A DNA stretch of 64,000 nt from Adiantum capillus-veneris (taxonomy: Eukaryota; Streptophyta; Polypodiopsida; Polypodiales; Pteridaceae): contig CM043945.1 in NCBI GenBank assembly GCA_014529385.2, positions 4,250,312 to 4,314,311 on the forward strand, read 5' to 3'. Made by a program: the position numbers and the translations under genes. Of this stretch, positions 10,507 to 21,788 are shown one piece after another. The notes below the pieces were generated by a model. That model had not been told where the DNA came from. It did no database searches and worked only from the letters and a program-made list of their open reading frames with translations. The number at the start of each line of letters is the position of its first letter. The first letter of the stretch is position 1.

Positions 10507-11204
10507 ATGACCTCAGTCACAGCCCTCAAGCGAGAGCTTGCGGATAGAGTAAGCAATGGACTCGAAGAAGGGGAATTTCAACCCTCGGTGATAGACGAGA
10601 TCAAGGTCATCAAGGAGCATGTACGAATGATCACAGAGGAGGAGAAACAGAAGGTGGTAAAAATGTCTTCGTGGATGGATGTGATCACGAAGACGCAGAA
10701 TAAAGCGGATGAGGCCGAGAAATGGATAGAAGTCGCCAAGAAAGGAAAAGGGAAAGAAACCACATCTGTCTCCACTCCTACAATCATCAACATGACTCTA
10801 GAAGAAGAGCAGCGAAGGAAAACTAGAGCCTTGCATATAAGAGTAACCGATCTAAAAGACCGAGATGATGTGAAGGGGAAGTCGAAGAACTTCTCTGCAT
10901 GATGGGTAGTGAGGCTACTCACACAAAGGCATGGAGGGTAGGAAAGAAGACACAAGGCAATGGGGAGACTTCAAAAGGGAGAGCTTTAATCATCCGTTTC
11001 CCATCCATGGAGGCAAAGAAGGACTTCTTGAAGAAGCGCCCTACACTAAAGAAAATGGGCATATTCATTGGTGATGACCTCACTCTCACACAGCTTGCGC
11101 ATATAAGAGAGGTAATGCCAGAGATTCAAGCGGCAAGGGAGAAAGGAAAGACGGCCTTCTACACAGATGGTCGGGTGGTGATTGTAGAGCGGCGCTCCAC
11201 ATGA
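10507..11204 (+). pseudogene. LINE ORF1: coiled coil plus RRM/CTD-like RNA-binding protein
   Basis: From ATG at 10507 the frame gives a charged helical region rich in Lys/Glu (KEHVRMITEEEKQKVVKM), then KTRALHIRVTDLKDRDD, after which a one-base shift near 10875 moves the frame to 10899-11204. That part reads GRALIIRFPSMEAKKDFL, then GIFIGDDLTLTQLAHIRE and TDGRVVIVERR. This order (coiled coil, RRM-like fold, C-terminal domain ending in a basic RVVI segment) resembles vertebrate L1-type ORF1p; no CCHC zinc knuckle is visible, unlike many plant L1 ORF1 proteins. The role would be RNA binding and chaperoning in the LINE RNP. The upstream open frame back to 10174 is antisense to MADS exon 2 and is not part of it. 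Confidence 0.65.
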
Positions 11205-12618
11205 CGGTGCGAGACCTATGGGACCACACGCAAAGTTGCCACCTGGAATTGTAATGGATCTATGCGCCTTGATGTGGGTGCTTTTGAGGATAGTTTTATG
11301 GGAAGAGACATCGTCTTCTACTCTGAGACACATCAGGCCCCGGGGCAATCTATGCCTCACAATAGTGGATATAGATGGGAGACAGCCTGTAGACAAGAGA
11401 CACGATCAAAGCACAGAGGGCGGAGCTCAGGAGGAGTGGCAGTGTTATTCAGGGAGGGGTTGCAGCCACTGATACATATAGCTCGCAGGGATGAGCAAGC
11501 TAGGTACATGTGGGTGAGATTGAGAGCAGAGACAGGCAGATATCTTTACATTGCTATTTGCTACTTTCCCCCGAGTACGTCAGTTTATGCACCACCCAGA
11601 GGGAAATCCCCCTTCTCTATTCTAGATGATGACATATGGGAGTTCTCTAGAGATGGTGACATCATCATTCTAGGGGATTTCAATGCTAGGACTGCCCATC
11701 ATCAGACAATATTTTATGATACTTCAGAGGAGATGCTGAGAGAGTTGGATGTTGCAGAGACGGGCCTATCCAGACTATCACAGGATGGAGAACACACTGA
11801 GTATGACACTTGATACACATGGGGACTGCACATGGATTGGCCATCTTGAATGGCCTACAGAGATTTCCCGCCGCGGGGGGTTTTACATGCTTTCCACATA
11901 GACATGGAGCCAGCACAGTGGATTATGTCATGGCACAGCCGAGCCTCATCTCTAGTATCCAGGACCTCACAGTTGGACCCAGACCTATTGGTGTGGCAAT
12001 GGATCATGCTCTTGTGTCGCTAACCATTTCTGTTCAGTTTAGTGTAGCACACAGGCTACGGGCAGCAACCCCTACTCGTTGCACCTTCATGCGGGAGACA
12101 GACTCTGTATACATAGATGGGATCTACAGATGCCTGTGCACAAAGGAGCTAGGGCGACCTCTGGAGGAGCTTACTACTATACTGACACAGACACTACATG
12201 ATGCAGCAGCAGAGGCATACCCACATACCCAGCCTGAGCAGAGACGCCGTTCCGGAAGCATGCCCCAAAACAGTTGGTATGATGAGGAATGCCGGGACAC
12301 TAGAGCTAGACTTCAGAGGGAGGTGATTTTGGGGGACATCACTCACAGGCAGTCACAAATTGACTTCCGATGCCTAGTGCGGCAGAAGAAGAGGGCATTT
12401 TTGGCTCGCCTCGAGCAAGATCTATACCAGCTATTCTTGAGTCAGGACTCACGTGAGGCATGGAGGCTCTTTCATGAGCACTCCCCCCCATCCCTGCCAT
12501 CACATCTACAGAGGCTTGGGGCCAGTATGCATCATCTCTGTACACAGTTCCTGAGCAACCCCCCCTTCCTGACTTCCCCGATCCATGCCCACACACATGT
12601 GCTTTTTTCATCGCTGAG
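11205..12618 (+). pseudogene. LINE ORF2, APE-type endonuclease and linker
   Basis: The frame continues directly from ORF1 after one TGA. It reads KVATWNCNGSMRLD (the WNxxG start of APE-like endonucleases), FYSETHQAPG, SGGVAVLFREGL and IIILGDFNART (catalytic Asp/Asn). A frameshift near 11810 moves to a frame with the C-terminal endonuclease motifs STVDYVMAQ and AMDHALVSL. The linker follows, including NSWYDEECRDTRARL, which is typical between endonuclease and RT in LINEs. The enzyme nicks target DNA to prime reverse transcription. A second shift lies near 12600. Confidence 0.8.
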
Positions 12619-13307
12619 ATGGTGAGGAAGGCCATTGACAAGATGAGGACTAGGAGAGCATATGATCATGATGGCTTAGCGGCTGAGCACTTCACGCATG
12701 CCAGACATTTACTAGCAGAGCTTCTAGCAGTTATGCTTAACCGTGCCATGTGTGAGGGCTTGCCTGATGCTTGGAGCCTATCTCCTATTGTACCTATCTT
12801 CAAGTCAGGAGACCCTATGGAGCCTGGGAACTATGGCACTATCATGATTGGACACACATTGGCACGGTTGTACTCATCTATTCTTGAGCAGCAACTGAGT
12901 AGATGGGCAGAGAGGGAGGGGATACGTGCAATCCGGCAGGCAGGTTTCAGGAGGGGTTTTGCTACTCTTGACCATATCTTGACACTCAGAGCCATCATTG
13001 AGGAGGGCAGATCGCGTGGGAGACAGATTTATTGTAGCTTTGTGGATTTCCGCAAAGCATTTGACACAGTGCCCAGAGCTAGATTGATGCGCAAATTACA
13101 GCAGATGGGAGTACCCACAAAGCTCATTTGGGGGTTCATGGCATTATACAGGTCAGTAGTGGGGCAGGTACACACCCCAGAAGGTCTATCCACACCGGTT
13201 TACTCCACTATTGGCGTGAAGCAAGGCTGCCCGCTCTCTCCTACTCTATTTGGTATGTATGTAGATAAGGTTTCTGACTACATTGAGAGAGATGGTGATA
13301 GAGGTGC
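12619..13307 (+). pseudogene. LINE ORF2 reverse transcriptase, N-terminal half
   Basis: Contains the RT core motifs VPIFKSGDP, GFRRGFATLDHI, CSFVDFRKAFDTVPRARL (catalytic Asp of motif A) and GVKQGCPLSPTLFGMY (motif B). Codons beyond 13307 belong to the LTR of element A, so the reading frame that continues to 13383 is a chimera. The catalytic YADD is on the far side of the insertion at 21827. Confidence 0.88.
13303..13307. repeat. Target site duplication, left copy (ggtgc)
   Basis: Five bases directly before the TG of the left LTR of element A. The same five bases follow the terminal CA at 21784-21788. The match restores the LINE RT reading frame when the element is removed. Confidence 0.9.
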
Positions 13308-14790
13308 TGAAACCGGCCTGTACAATCCAAAAAGGGCGGTAGACTTTACTTCAAACCTTGATTTAGCTTTCACCCATTATTAGTCGTCTATTTTACCTGT
13401 ACTTTCAAGACACAACAAAGGGGAGAGGGATACAGGCTGCTAGATTGCACCTGTATGAGTAGACAGACACCAGATTGGCTCCTAACTTAGGCGCCCCTTT
13501 CGGTATTTCTTTATTGTTCAAAAGAGGGAATATACGCTGTGGTTCTTTCCAAGCTGCCTCGCACAACCTTGGCTGAATTTTGACTGTTCTGGCCTGATTT
13601 CGGCAACATAACTGTACTAGAACCCTTCACAGTCAGTATTCCCACGCATTGACTGACCTTCCCGATGCATACGGGCGCTTTGCAAAACCTAGCGAGAATC
13701 TGCAGCACGCTGAATTCTCTGTTTTCAGCCCTGAAAATGCGCCAAATCACCTGTACAGCGGTCCCCTTGCGTCCCCGAACCTCCTGGGGGTATTAGGGTC
13801 CGTTTAGGGCCAAAACCCTAAACCTGCAAAAATACACAGCAGGCTGTAATTTACTGTTTCGGGCTCCGTTTCGCATGCCGGTCGCATCCTTAGCAAGTCC
13901 TCGAGCTCCCGCACCTGTAGGGCTACTTGCCCTTTGAATCGGACGAGATTTCTGGCGTGAAACCTCTCCGAATTCACTTGTACCTGCGGGGGGATTAGCC
14001 GCTCGCTAATCCAGTACCTGTGCAAGAGGCTCTTGCCTCGGCAATCGCGCATGAACCCACACAACTGTACATTGGTCAAATGAAGAGCCCACTAGAGGGG
14101 CATAACATATTGCCAAAGGGGAGAGAGAGGGCAGTGCGTAGCGTGCAGGGCATCACTCCTGGCACCGCACTGTACGTAGGAGGGAAAGCAAGCACTCCAT
14201 AGCTCTTAACCTGTGACAAATCTGAAAATGAGGCTCTCTCTCTTTCAAATTCAGCGCCACTTCTTGTTGCATGAGGAAAGTGCACCAGAAGGTGCCACTT
14301 GGCACATTTACAAGCATTTTCCCGTTTCGGGGTTGCCGCCTAAAAATCTCCCAACTGGTTGCCCAGTTGACTTCACGACAGAGTAAGAAAATGTTCCCTT
14401 TGTCATTCCGGAGGTAATGACGCCAACACATTTTCAGGTCCCAAAATAGCAGTTCCCTAAATTTTAGGAGATGCTGCCATTGAATCTTTCTAGGTCATCC
14501 GACCCTCTTTGTACACTGCGGCCACATCCAGAACTGAAATGTAGCCTCTGTAGCAAAGGATTCCACTTTGGCTAGTCAATGACCCCACTTGGCTAACCAT
14601 AGTCCTTGTCCAACCTTAGTGCTCTCTTGCCCTCAGGCCTGGACTCCCTCTGGAGTTTGGACAGTTCCACACTAGCTATGCAATGCAGGGCAGTTAGATT
14701 TCCCGAGGGGTGTTTCCAAAAAGTGAAAGTAAATAGATAATAAGAAAGAAATCAACAAAAAGGATAGATAGTAGTCACACGCTGGTGACA
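13308..14790 (-). repeat. 3' LTR of element A
   Basis: Starts TGTCACCAGCG on the minus strand (14790) and ends TTCA at 13308. Homologous over its whole length to 20301-21783. An AATAAA-like signal overlaps the stop of a conserved 79-codon frame (13750-13511). Two further sense-strand frames of 91 and 92 codons are present (14079-13804, 14431-14153). Confidence 0.9.
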
Positions 14791-14803
14791 TACCCCCCTC
14801 TTG
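14791..14803 (-). other. Polypurine tract of element A
   Basis: On the minus strand CAAGAGGGGGGTA immediately precedes the 3' LTR. It is the plus-strand DNA priming site and is identical in element B. Confidence 0.85.
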
Positions 14804-15363
14804 AAATCTCAAACGTCCTCGTTTGCATCTATGTCGTACATGCTTACTGTCAACACTGATGTATTCAACACCTGTCGACACATATACGACACATACATGC
14901 TCATTGTCAACCCTGGTGTATTCAACACCTCGTCGACTCATGTATTGCCAGCGTGTGAATCCTGTCCCAATGACATAGTGGTAGCTTCGCACTCTACCAT
15001 TGCTTTGAGTCACTAACTTTCCAATGACAAAATGGTAGCTGCACATTTTGCCACTGTCTTATAGTACACGTTGGATCCCGTAACACTTTCGAGCATACCC
15101 AAACCGACAGTTCAAGAATGCAGTTAGACATGTACTCTTCAATAGAAGCAATCACTGTATCCTTGACAAACTGACAAGAAATACTCACTTCTATAGCACT
15201 AACCAAACTTTTGGACATTCCATAAGAGCAATTGCCAAACTGACAATCTGTACAGCTCTAACATTCATGTAACAGGTATTTTATTTGAGCTCACTTTAAA
15301 TACCATGTACATCATTTGTTTCAGAAGCCATTGTCACACTGACAATCCATGTAGCTTTGAAAC
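14804..15363 (-). other. Non-coding spacer between integrase and 3' LTR of A
   Basis: About 560 bp without a conserved frame. The same spacer is found in element B (29812-30366). It contains paired copies of a motif around ATTCAACACCT near 14860-14930 and several short repeated phrases. Nothing further is recognised. Confidence 0.5.
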
Positions 15364-16626
15364 TCAAGGGGTCAAGGTAAGTTGCAAATCGAAGGCTTCC
15401 AGATAAAGTGATAACACAGTTGGTGACTCTGCAAGTTCACCTTCTTCCATCCACTTAGCATCCATTGGTGGATAGTTTCTGAACTTTACCAAGTAACACC
15501 TAGCAACCTTGCCTTTCACTTTCCTTTCTTTGTGTGCCAAAATCTGTTCAGGGACCAAGATCTTGTCAAGTTCCTCGACTTCCGGCTGATCTTCAGCTGG
15601 CATATCTTCTGGCACATCACCCACATAGGGTCTGAGAAGACTCACATGAAACGCCTTGTGAATCTTCCAACTGTCAGGCAATTTCAGCCTATATGCAACA
15701 TCACTGATTATGTCGCATACTTGAAAAGGCCCATAGTAACGCAAGCTGAGCTTTGGAAACAGTCTTTCCTTGCCCTTCATCTTCTTTAACCTTGCCTTTT
15801 CAAAGCGTAAAATCACCCAATCACCAAGTAAATATACCACTTCACGACGGTGACGATCAGCTGCTTTCTTTTGCTTTGCCTGAGTCTTTTCTAAGGCCAC
15901 TTTGACCTTCTTGTACATTTCATCCATGTCCTGAACATATTTATCTGCTTCAAATATCTTGTCCTTTGTATGCAGTATGGGAGGAACTTTCTTGCCACCT
16001 TCAACTATCTCAAAGGGTGCCTTGCCAGTTGATGAATGCACTGTATTATTGTATGCATACTCCACCAATGGCAAATACTGCTCCCACTTTCCTTTATGCT
16101 CTGACACATAGCACTTCAGCAGATCTAGGACAGTAGAATTTGCCTCTTCTGACTGCCCATCTGTTTGAGGATGAAATGACGAAGAGAATTTGAGCGTGGT
16201 GCCCATATTCTCAAGCAAACCTCTCCATAACAAACTTGTCATGCATGGATCACGGTCGCTAACAATCGACTGTGGCATGCCATGATACTTGAAAATATTG
16301 CTCATAAACAAGCGTGCCATCTGATCTGGCTTTATCTTCTTCCTGACAGGAATAAAATGAGCCTGTTTGCTGAATCTGCAAATAATGGTCCAAATACCAT
16401 CGTTTCCTGTCTGCGTTCTCGGAAGATCAAAGATAAAATCCATAGCAATACTTTCCCATGGTTTATCTGGAATAGGTAGTGGTTGCAATAACCCTGGTGT
16501 CTTTTGCCTGTCAAACTTGACCTTTTGGCATATTAGGCATTCTCGCACAAAGGCATCCACGTCCCTTCTCAATCTAGGCCAATAGAAGAATGTCTCAACC
16601 GCTTTAACTGTAGCATCAATGGCTTC
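15364..16626 (-). pseudogene. Integrase and chromodomain-like tail of element A
   Basis: Begins with FFYWPRLRRDVDAF and CLICQKVK (the CC half of HHCC; the HH half is deleted). The catalytic core shows SIAMDFIFDLP, HGMPQSIVSDRDP and QTDGQSEEANS (the D, D, E residues). The C-terminal region GPFQVCDIISDVAYRLKLP and HVSLLRPYVGD precedes a chromodomain-like module (YLVKFRNYPPMDAKWMEEGE). The stop is at 15364. Such tails bias insertion towards particular chromatin. Confidence 0.88.
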
Positions 16627-17024
16627 CTTGACAAGGCATCAGCCACAACGTTCTTCTTGCCTTCCACATGCACAATCTGAAAATGGAACATGGACAAGAT
16701 ATTTGCCCATCGCATATGCTTCTCAGATAACTTTGTTTGTGTCAAGAAGTATCGCAAGGTCTGATGATCCGTTTGGACAACGAAATCTGCACCTAGCAGG
16801 TAGTGTTTCCAACTTAAGAGCGCATGAATCACAGCCAGTAACTCTTTCTCATAGACTTGCATGGTCATCTCTGGCCCTTGCAAAATTCTGCTCTCATAGG
16901 CTACTACTCTGCCATCTTGCATTAGCACTGCACCAATGCTACTACCGCAGGCATCACACTCGACCACAAATGACTTCCTAAGATCTGGCAACACAATGAC
17001 TAGATCTGAAGTCATCTTTTCCTT
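16569..17024 (-). pseudogene. RNase H of element A
   Basis: In frame after the single stop. Motifs are VVECDACGSSIGAVLMQ, YEKELLAVIHAL, VQTDHQTLRYFL and, at the end, VVADALSRK. After that the sequence jumps to the middle of the integrase zinc domain, and the frame ends at 16569. It degrades the RNA strand of the RNA-DNA hybrid. Confidence 0.82.
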
Positions 17025-18374
17025 TTAGAGATTAAAAGCTGAAATCTCTTTCTGTGTCCATCTAAAGGTGACTGCCTTCTTTTGAAGAGCATGTAAAGGT
17101 GAAGCAATCTCAGCGAAATTTCGGATAAACCTTCTGTAATAGGAGCATAGTCCCAAAAAGCTACGGACATCATGCACCGTCTTCAAATTTGGCCATGACT
17201 TGATCGCTTCAACTTTTGCAGGATCCATTCTGACACCATCCTTTGAGACAATGTGTCCCAAAAAGTGAATCTCTTCCAGAAAAAACTCACTTTTCTTTGC
17301 ATTGATGAGCAACCTATGACTGTGTAGCTCTTTGAACAAAATGGCCAAGTGATGCCTATGCTCCTCTTCATTCTTTGAGTAGACTATCATGTCATCAAAG
17401 AATGTACCAACAAACTGCTGGTGTGGACGGAAAATTCTGTCCATCATCCTATTGAACGTAGCAGGAGCATTTGTGAGACTAAAGGGCATCACTAAAAATT
17501 CGTAAAGGCCAAATGTCGTTCTAAAAGCAGTCTTGTGCACATCCTCTGATCTAATGCGGATCTGATGGTGCCCACTCTTTAGATCTATCCTGCTAAACAT
17601 AGCTGCTCCTTCTAATTTGTCCATAATATCATCAATTCTAGGTATAGGGAACCTATTCTTGATGGTATTCTTGTTCAGTGCACGGTAGTCGATGCACATA
17701 CGCCATGAGCCATCCTTTTTCTGCACCAACAACACTGGAGAGCAGAATGGAGATGAACTGGGCTGAATCAACCCCTTTTCTAACAGCTCCTGTACTTGGC
17801 CCATTATCTCTTTCTGCTGAGCCGCACTAACCCTGTACGGAGGCTTATTTGGTGGGCTACTGCCTGGCACCAAATCTATCGCATGGTCCTCGGGTCTCTC
17901 TGGCGGTAATTGAGACGGTAATGAATCGGAAAAACAGTCACTGTACTGTTGTAAAAACATTGACCTTTCTTTATCTAGCACAGATAAATTTGATTCATCA
18001 CAATCTGACACTTCACGTGCAAAAACCAAGTACGCAGAAACATGCTTTTTCATTACAGAAGTAATAGCAGAAGCTAATACAGTAGGAATAGACTCCCCTT
18101 TAAGCTTTACATCCAGAATATGAGTCTTTCCCCTGCTTTGTACAGTGATCTTTTTGTTGTAGGCATCCATGATTCCCTGTACACGAAACAACCAAGGAAT
18201 ACCTAACAACACATCACATCCGTCCAGTGGCATGATGTAAAATTCTTCAGCATCTACATAGGATTGGATATGTAGACGCAACGTTCCAATGATGGGTGTC
18301 ACAGCCTCTGTATGGCCAGGACATGCCAAACCTGCCTCTTCTGTATACCCCATCTCTTCAGGTCTGATTCCCAA
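17025..18374 (-). pseudogene. Pol of element A: protease end and reverse transcriptase
   Basis: Residues near the start (DGCDVLLGIPWL) are the C-terminal protease motif. RT motifs follow: [75 protein letters not shown] and the active site VGTFFDDMIVYS, then FLGHIVSKDGV. The stop at 17025 (TAA) lies in the RT-RNase H connection; the frame stays open beyond it into RNase H. In the conserved motif C context FFDD replaces the commoner YLDD, as in other plant gypsy elements. Confidence 0.88.
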
Positions 18375-18757
18375 CTTTGAAACAATTCTGGGGAAATGAA
18401 GTTGGCTTTGGCACCTGGATCAAAGAAGATAAGCACTGTCTGATCCCTGACCTTTCCCCATTCTCTGCAAAGCTCACTTGCATCTGAATTTGGCTTGTCG
18501 CCCACCATATCTGACACTAGACCAGCCATGGGCTTCTTTCCTTTCTTGTCTTCCTTGTCATCAGAATCAGTTGGCCTTTTCTTTGTAGGACAATTGTAAG
18601 CAATGTGGCCAGGCTGCTCACATATAAAGCATTTGTTCTCTGTCCTCAGGACCTTCTTTTGCTCTTCTGACTTGCGAGGAAAACGTCTTTTCCATTTCTT
18701 TGCTGGTCCTTTTTCTGATTAAGCCGTAGCTTTATCTTTCCCTGCGTTGGTTGACTC
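18375..18757 (-). pseudogene. Nucleocapsid zinc knuckle and start of protease, element A
   Basis: Minus-strand translation gives a basic segment (KKWKRRFPRKSEEQKK), then CFICEQPGHIAYNC, an intact CCHC knuckle. The protease follows, with VLIFFDPGAKANFIS in which the usual D-S/T-G is D-P-G. One stop lies before the basic segment and a frameshift near 18375 separates this part from the rest of pol. Confidence 0.7.
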
Positions 18758-20192
18758 CTAAGTCCCTTTAGGAGCCTCATTGGGAACGTGCTTCTTGGCT
18801 GAACTTTTCTTACCTGATCCTGCCTTGACGCCAGTGTTAAATTCACAATCTTCTCCCTTGAGCAAACCATTGCCAGTGTTTGCTACTTCGATGAGCTGCG
18901 TCAAAGTAGTGACTTTTGTCTTCGTGCAGTATTTTCTCAATCCTTTGGGTAGGCCACAATAGTATTTTTCAATCTGTTCTGTCAATGGCACAAACCTATA
19001 GGAAGTTACTCGAAGTAGAGCTTTCCAAAACTTCCGATTGTAATCATCCAGATTTCTGCAAGTGCCAGCATTTAGCTGGTGCCATTCTGTCATGACATCT
19101 GCTTCAAAGTCATCAGATAACCATGCTGCTGCAAAAATCTGCTTGAAGTAAATCCATGTGGACGGAGCTTGCCCTTGAAGCAATAAAGGTGTCCACCATT
19201 GTCCCGCATTCCCTGTCAAGAAAGTGGCTGCCTTGCGGACCTTTGAAGCCTCTATAAAGTTTCCCCCTGCATAGGCCTTGTCAAACTGCTGGAGGAATGA
19301 AAGAGCCTTCTTCCTGTCATCAAACCCTGTAAGGGTTGTGAATGACACACCTTTGCCACCTTCTTTGTACGGAGTTGGCCTCTCCAGCGGCGTTAAATTG
19401 TCATATGGAAGTGAGTGAAACATGGGAACACTATTAGGGTTCATCTGTGTTGCTTGGCCGCTATTAACTTGACCTAGAAATGCCATATTTGGTTGCTGAT
19501 TTGTAATTCCAGCCATACCAAAATTTGCCTGTGGCATCCCAAATTGGCCCTGAGTGCTCTGAAACCCTGGTTGCATACCCATGACACTGTACATGGGGTT
19601 AGGCATCATCGTTTGAGCACCCCCAAACACTGTTCCTGGCGTATAAAATTGATTTCCAGGTGCATGACCAGCCATGCTCTGGAATACGGATCCATCTCCA
19701 AAATAGCCAGGGTGTACTGAAGGTGGTGGGAAGACCTGATGCATAGCCTGTAGGTTGCTTCCCTGCCCATTAGAACCAGCTATAGGCTGCTGAAAGGTGG
19801 CGGGCTGAACTGGTACAGCTTGAAAGACTGGCATCTCAGCCACCTGTTCTTGCACCTTAGGGATAGGTTGTGGAGACTGCATGTTCTCCGTCAAGTGTAC
19901 AGGTGTTTCCATTGACCACATGTGCGGTATGAATCACCTGTGCTCGAGCCTTAACAGGCTTTTGAATATGATCCACTGACCCAACTTGCTGAGACGAAAC
20001 AGGAGGTTGTAGAAAGGCTAAAAAACTCGGATTCTGCATTACTTGTGTGAACATAGCCACAGCAGTACCCAACTGGGTCCTGAATATATCGTCATCTGTC
20101 TGTGGTGGTCTTGACGACTCACCCACTTCATGTGTCTGTTGACCCTGTGAAGAGAAAACCTCTTCAGTCACATCATCTGGTCTGTCAGCCAT
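18758..20192 (-). pseudogene. Gag of element A
   Basis: Starts MADRPDDVTEEVFSSQ at 20192. A shift near 19900 moves into a long frame with a Gln/Pro/Gly/Met-rich region, then the conserved gag core FLTGNAGQWW and STWIYFKQIFAAAW. This structural protein forms the retrotransposon particle. The frame ends at about 18758; the nucleocapsid part lies in the next frame. Element B carries the same organisation. Confidence 0.8.
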
Positions 20193-20284
20193 AATTGCAA
20201 TTCCCTATGTCTGGTCTATGATCCCCTGTGTCTTCAAGCCCAAAACTGCCCAAGGCTCACTTCTATGGGAAAAAGTGATTTAAT

Positions 20285-20300
20285 CCCGTCGATGGAACCA
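20285..20300 (-). other. Primer binding site of element A
   Basis: Directly after the 5' LTR the minus strand reads TGGTTCCATCGACGGG, a TGG-initiated tRNA-complementary site. The identical sequence follows the 5' LTR of element B. It is not the common initiator-Met site; I have not assigned the tRNA. Confidence 0.75.
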
Positions 20301-21783
20301 TGAAACCGGCCTGTACAATCCAAAAAGGTCGGTAGACTTTACTTCAAACCTTGATTTAGCTTTCACCCATTATTAGTCGTCTATTTTACCTGTACTTTCA
20401 AGACACAACAAAGAGGAGAGGGATACAGGCTGCTAGATTGCACCTGTATGAGTAGACCGACACCAGATTGGCTCCTAACTTAGGCGCCCCTTTCGGTATT
20501 TCTTTATTGTTCAAAAGAGGGAATATACGCTGTGGTTCTTTCCAAGCTGCCTCGCACAACCTTGGCTGAATTTTGACTGTTCTGGCCTGATTTCGGCAAC
20601 ATAACTGTACTAGAACCCTTCACAGTCAGTATTCCCACGCATTGATTGACCTTCCCGACGCATACGGGCGCTTTGCAAAACCTGGCGAGGATCTGCAGCA
20701 CGCTGAATTCTCTGTTTTCAGCCCTGAAAATGCGCCAGATCACCTGTACAGCGGTCCCCTTGCGTCCCCGAACCTTCTGGGGGTATTAGGGTCCATTTAG
20801 GGCCAAAACCCTAAACCTGCAAAAATACACAGCAGGCTGTAATTTACTGTTTCGGGCTCCGTTTCGCATGCCGGTCGCATCCGCAGCAAGTCCTCGAGCT
20901 CCCGCACCTGTAGGGCTACTTGCCCTTTGAATCGGACGAGATTTCTGGCGTGAAACCTCTCCGAATTCACTTGTACCTGCGGGGGGATTAGCCGCTAGCT
21001 AATCCAGTACCTGTGCAAGAGGCTCTTGCCTCGGCAATCGCGCATGAACCCACACAACTGTACATTGGTCAAATGAAGAGCCCACTAGAGGGGCATAACA
21101 TACTGCCAAAGGGGAGAGAGAGGCCAGTGCGTAGCGTGCAGGGCATCACTCCTGGCACCGTACTGTACATAGGAGGGAAAGCAAGCACTCCATAGCTCTT
21201 AACCTGTGACAAATCTGAAAATGAGGCTCTCTCTCCTTCAAATTCAGCGCCACTTCTTGTTGCATGAGGAAAGTGCACCAGAAGGTGCCACTTGGCACAT
21301 TTACAAGCATTTTCCCGTTTCGGGGTTGCCGCCTAAAAATCTCCCAACCGGTTGCCCAGTTGACTTCACGACAGAGTAAGAAAATGTTCCCTTTGTCATT
21401 CCGGAGGTAATGACGCCAACACATTTTCAGGTCCCAAAATAGCAGTTCCCTAAATTTTAGGAGATGCTGCCATTGAATCTTTCTAGGTCATCCGACCCTC
21501 TTTGTACACTGCGGCCACATCCAGAACTGAAATGTAGCCTCTGTAGCAAAGGATTCCACTTTGGCTAGTCAATGACCCCACTTGGCTAACCATAGTCCTT
21601 GTCCAACCTTAGTGCTCTCTTGCCCTCAGGCCTGGACTCCCTCTGGAGTCTGGACAGTTCCACACTAGCTATGCAATGCAGGGCAGTTAGATTTCCCGAG
21701 GGGTGTTTCCAAAAAGTGAAAGTAAATAGATAATAAGAAAGAAATCAACAAAAAGGATAGATAGTAGTCACACGCTGGTGACA
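20301..21783 (-). repeat. 5' LTR of element A
   Basis: 1,483 bp, TG...CA on the minus strand, followed by the PBS. Equal in length to the other LTR. The same 79-codon frame is open (20743-20504). Confidence 0.9.
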
Positions 21784-21788
21784 GGTGC

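Larger units (their letters stand above)
13308..21783 (-). mobile_element. Ty3/gypsy chromovirus-type element A (8,476 bp)
   Basis: Bounded by two 1,483-bp LTRs and a perfect 5-bp target duplication. On the minus strand the order is LTR, PBS, gag, protease, RT, RNase H, integrase with a chromodomain-like tail, PPT, LTR. It is inactive: frameshifts in gag and protease, one stop between RT and RNase H, and a deletion that removes the N-terminal HH part of the integrase zinc domain near 16614-16626. The LTRs differ by about 20 bases by eye (about 1.3-1.4 %), which makes it fairly young compared with the host LINE. Same family as element B and the solo LTR at 44625-47353. Confidence 0.92.

Noticed and set aside
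13308-13383. C-terminal 25 codons of the RT frame ending at 13383
   Set aside because: They are encoded by the LTR of element A, not by the LINE.
14020-14202. Plus-strand frames inside the LTR of A (also 21013-21195)
   Set aside because: Antisense to the element and overlapping the longer conserved sense frames; treated as shadows.
16282-16981. Plus-strand frames opposite integrase and RNase H of A
   Set aside because: Antisense shadows of recognisable pol domains.
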